Shown: positions 5,233 to 5,678 of the stretch, in pieces
Position numbering within the stretch: position 1 is the first letter of the stretch
Layout of the letters: the number at the start of each line of letters is the position of its first letter
From: Pseudobdellovibrionaceae bacterium
Lineage (GTDB): Bacteria > Bdellovibrionota > Bdellovibrionia > Bdellovibrionales > Bdellovibrionaceae
DNA: 5,678 nt
NCBI GenBank assembly: GCA_947374445.1
Contig: CANCBY010000166.1
Location: 1-5,678 of the forward strand
Direction: 5' to 3'
The notes under the pieces: generated by a model
Database searches by the model: none
What the model was told of the DNA's origin: nothing
The model's input: only the letters and a program-made list of their open reading frames with translations
Made by a program: the position numbers and the translations under genes

Positions 5233-5678
5233 ATGAATACCGCTGCCAAAGCCAACAGCAAAGTCTACCCCAACGCCATGGCTGCTATCGAAGGCATTCA
5301 AGATGGCATGACTCTGATCTTAGGGGGCTTTGGCTTGTGCGGGATTCCTGAAAACTCAATCTTAGCACTCAAAGAGTCCGGTAAAAAAAATCTGACTTGT
5401 GTTAGTAACAATGCCGGAGTTGACGATTGGGGCCTTGGCCTTTTGTTACACACTCGCCAGATTAAAAAAATGATCTCAAGCTACGTCGGCGAAAACGCCA
5501 CTTTTGAAAGACAATATCTCAACAAAGAACTCGAGCTTGAGTTTTGCCCCCAAGGCACTCTCGCTGAGAGAATCCGCGCTGGCGGCGCTGGTATCCCAGG
5601 GTTTTACACTCCCACTGGAGTTGGCACCCTGGTGGCTGAGGGCAAAGAGATCAAAAACTTTGAGGGCCGCGACTATGT
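5233..5678 (+). CDS. scoA: 3-oxoacid CoA-transferase subunit A (succinyl-CoA:acetoacetate type), C-terminus missing at window edge
   Basis: Subunit A of the two-subunit SCOT enzyme, which moves CoA from succinyl-CoA to acetoacetate. I translated 148 codons without a stop to the right edge; the family is usually about 230 residues, so a little over one third is missing. Signature segments are GGFGLCGIPE (31-40), VSNNAGVDDWGLGLLL (57-72), TRQIKKMISSYVGEN (74-88), FERQYL (91-96), FCPQGTLAERIRAGGAGIPG (104-123) and FYTPTGVGT (124-132). The Glu that forms the covalent CoA thioester lies in subunit B, which should follow beyond the window. The ATG is three bases after the thiolase TAA, and the purine run GAGAGAG at 5218-5224, inside the thiolase 3' end, serves as its ribosome site, so the two genes are almost certainly cotranscribed and perhaps translationally coupled. 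The close match to the VSNNAGVDD form favours ScoA over the more distant AtoD-type subunits. Confidence 0.95.
   Translation, partial: MNTAAKANSKVYPNAMAAIEGIQDGMTLILGGFGLCGIPENSILALKESGKKNLTCVSNNAGVDDWGLGLLLHTRQIKKMISSYVGENATFERQYLNKELELEFCPQGTLAERIRAGGAGIPGFYTPTGVGTLVAEGKEIKNFEGRDY

Overview
The window looks like an ordinary chromosomal segment from a Gram-negative bacterium, most likely a member of the Bdellovibrionota (Bdellovibrio-like predatory bacteria) or a close relative. This rests on the MiaB sequence, on a neighbouring pair of low-complexity, strongly charged proteins of a kind I associate with that group, and on a base composition that by eye is a little under 50% GC. It is an inference from remembered family resemblance; no search was run. 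There is no sign of phage, transposon, CRISPR, rRNA or tRNA sequence.

Layout, left to right. (1) Positions 1-1195, minus strand: most of miaB, the radical-SAM enzyme that methylthiolates i6A37 in tRNA. Its C-terminal TRAM domain runs off the left edge, and its only plausible start is a TTG codon. (2) Positions 1196-1334: a divergent intergenic region with a near-consensus sigma70-type promoter facing miaB and a weaker one facing right that shares the same -10 bases. (3) Positions 1335-1946, plus strand: a 203-residue protein of unknown function with a very acidic tail. Its stop codon sits in the loop of a perfect 14-bp inverted repeat that looks like a bidirectional terminator. (4) Positions 2004-2897, minus strand: a 297-residue protein with a histone-H1-like Lys/Ala tail, an Asp/Glu block and a C-x4-C-x9-C-x2-H putative zinc site. 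(5) Positions 2945-3991, minus strand: an exported DUF4097-like beta-repeat protein, upstream of (4) by 47 bases and possibly cotranscribed with it. (6) Positions 4051-5229, plus strand: a complete acetyl-CoA acetyltransferase (thiolase). (7) From 5233 to the right edge, plus strand: the first 148 residues of the A subunit of a 3-oxoacid CoA-transferase, three bases after the thiolase stop.

Genes 6 and 7 form a clear two-step unit: the CoA-transferase activates acetoacetate with succinyl-CoA and the thiolase cleaves acetoacetyl-CoA to two acetyl-CoA. The B subunit is expected just beyond the right edge. The other genes have no obvious functional link to these. The most interesting item is the charge-segregated, putative zinc-binding protein at 2004-2897; the most interesting non-coding structures are the terminator that overlaps a coding end and the overlapping divergent promoters upstream of miaB. 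I found no clearly new multi-gene system.
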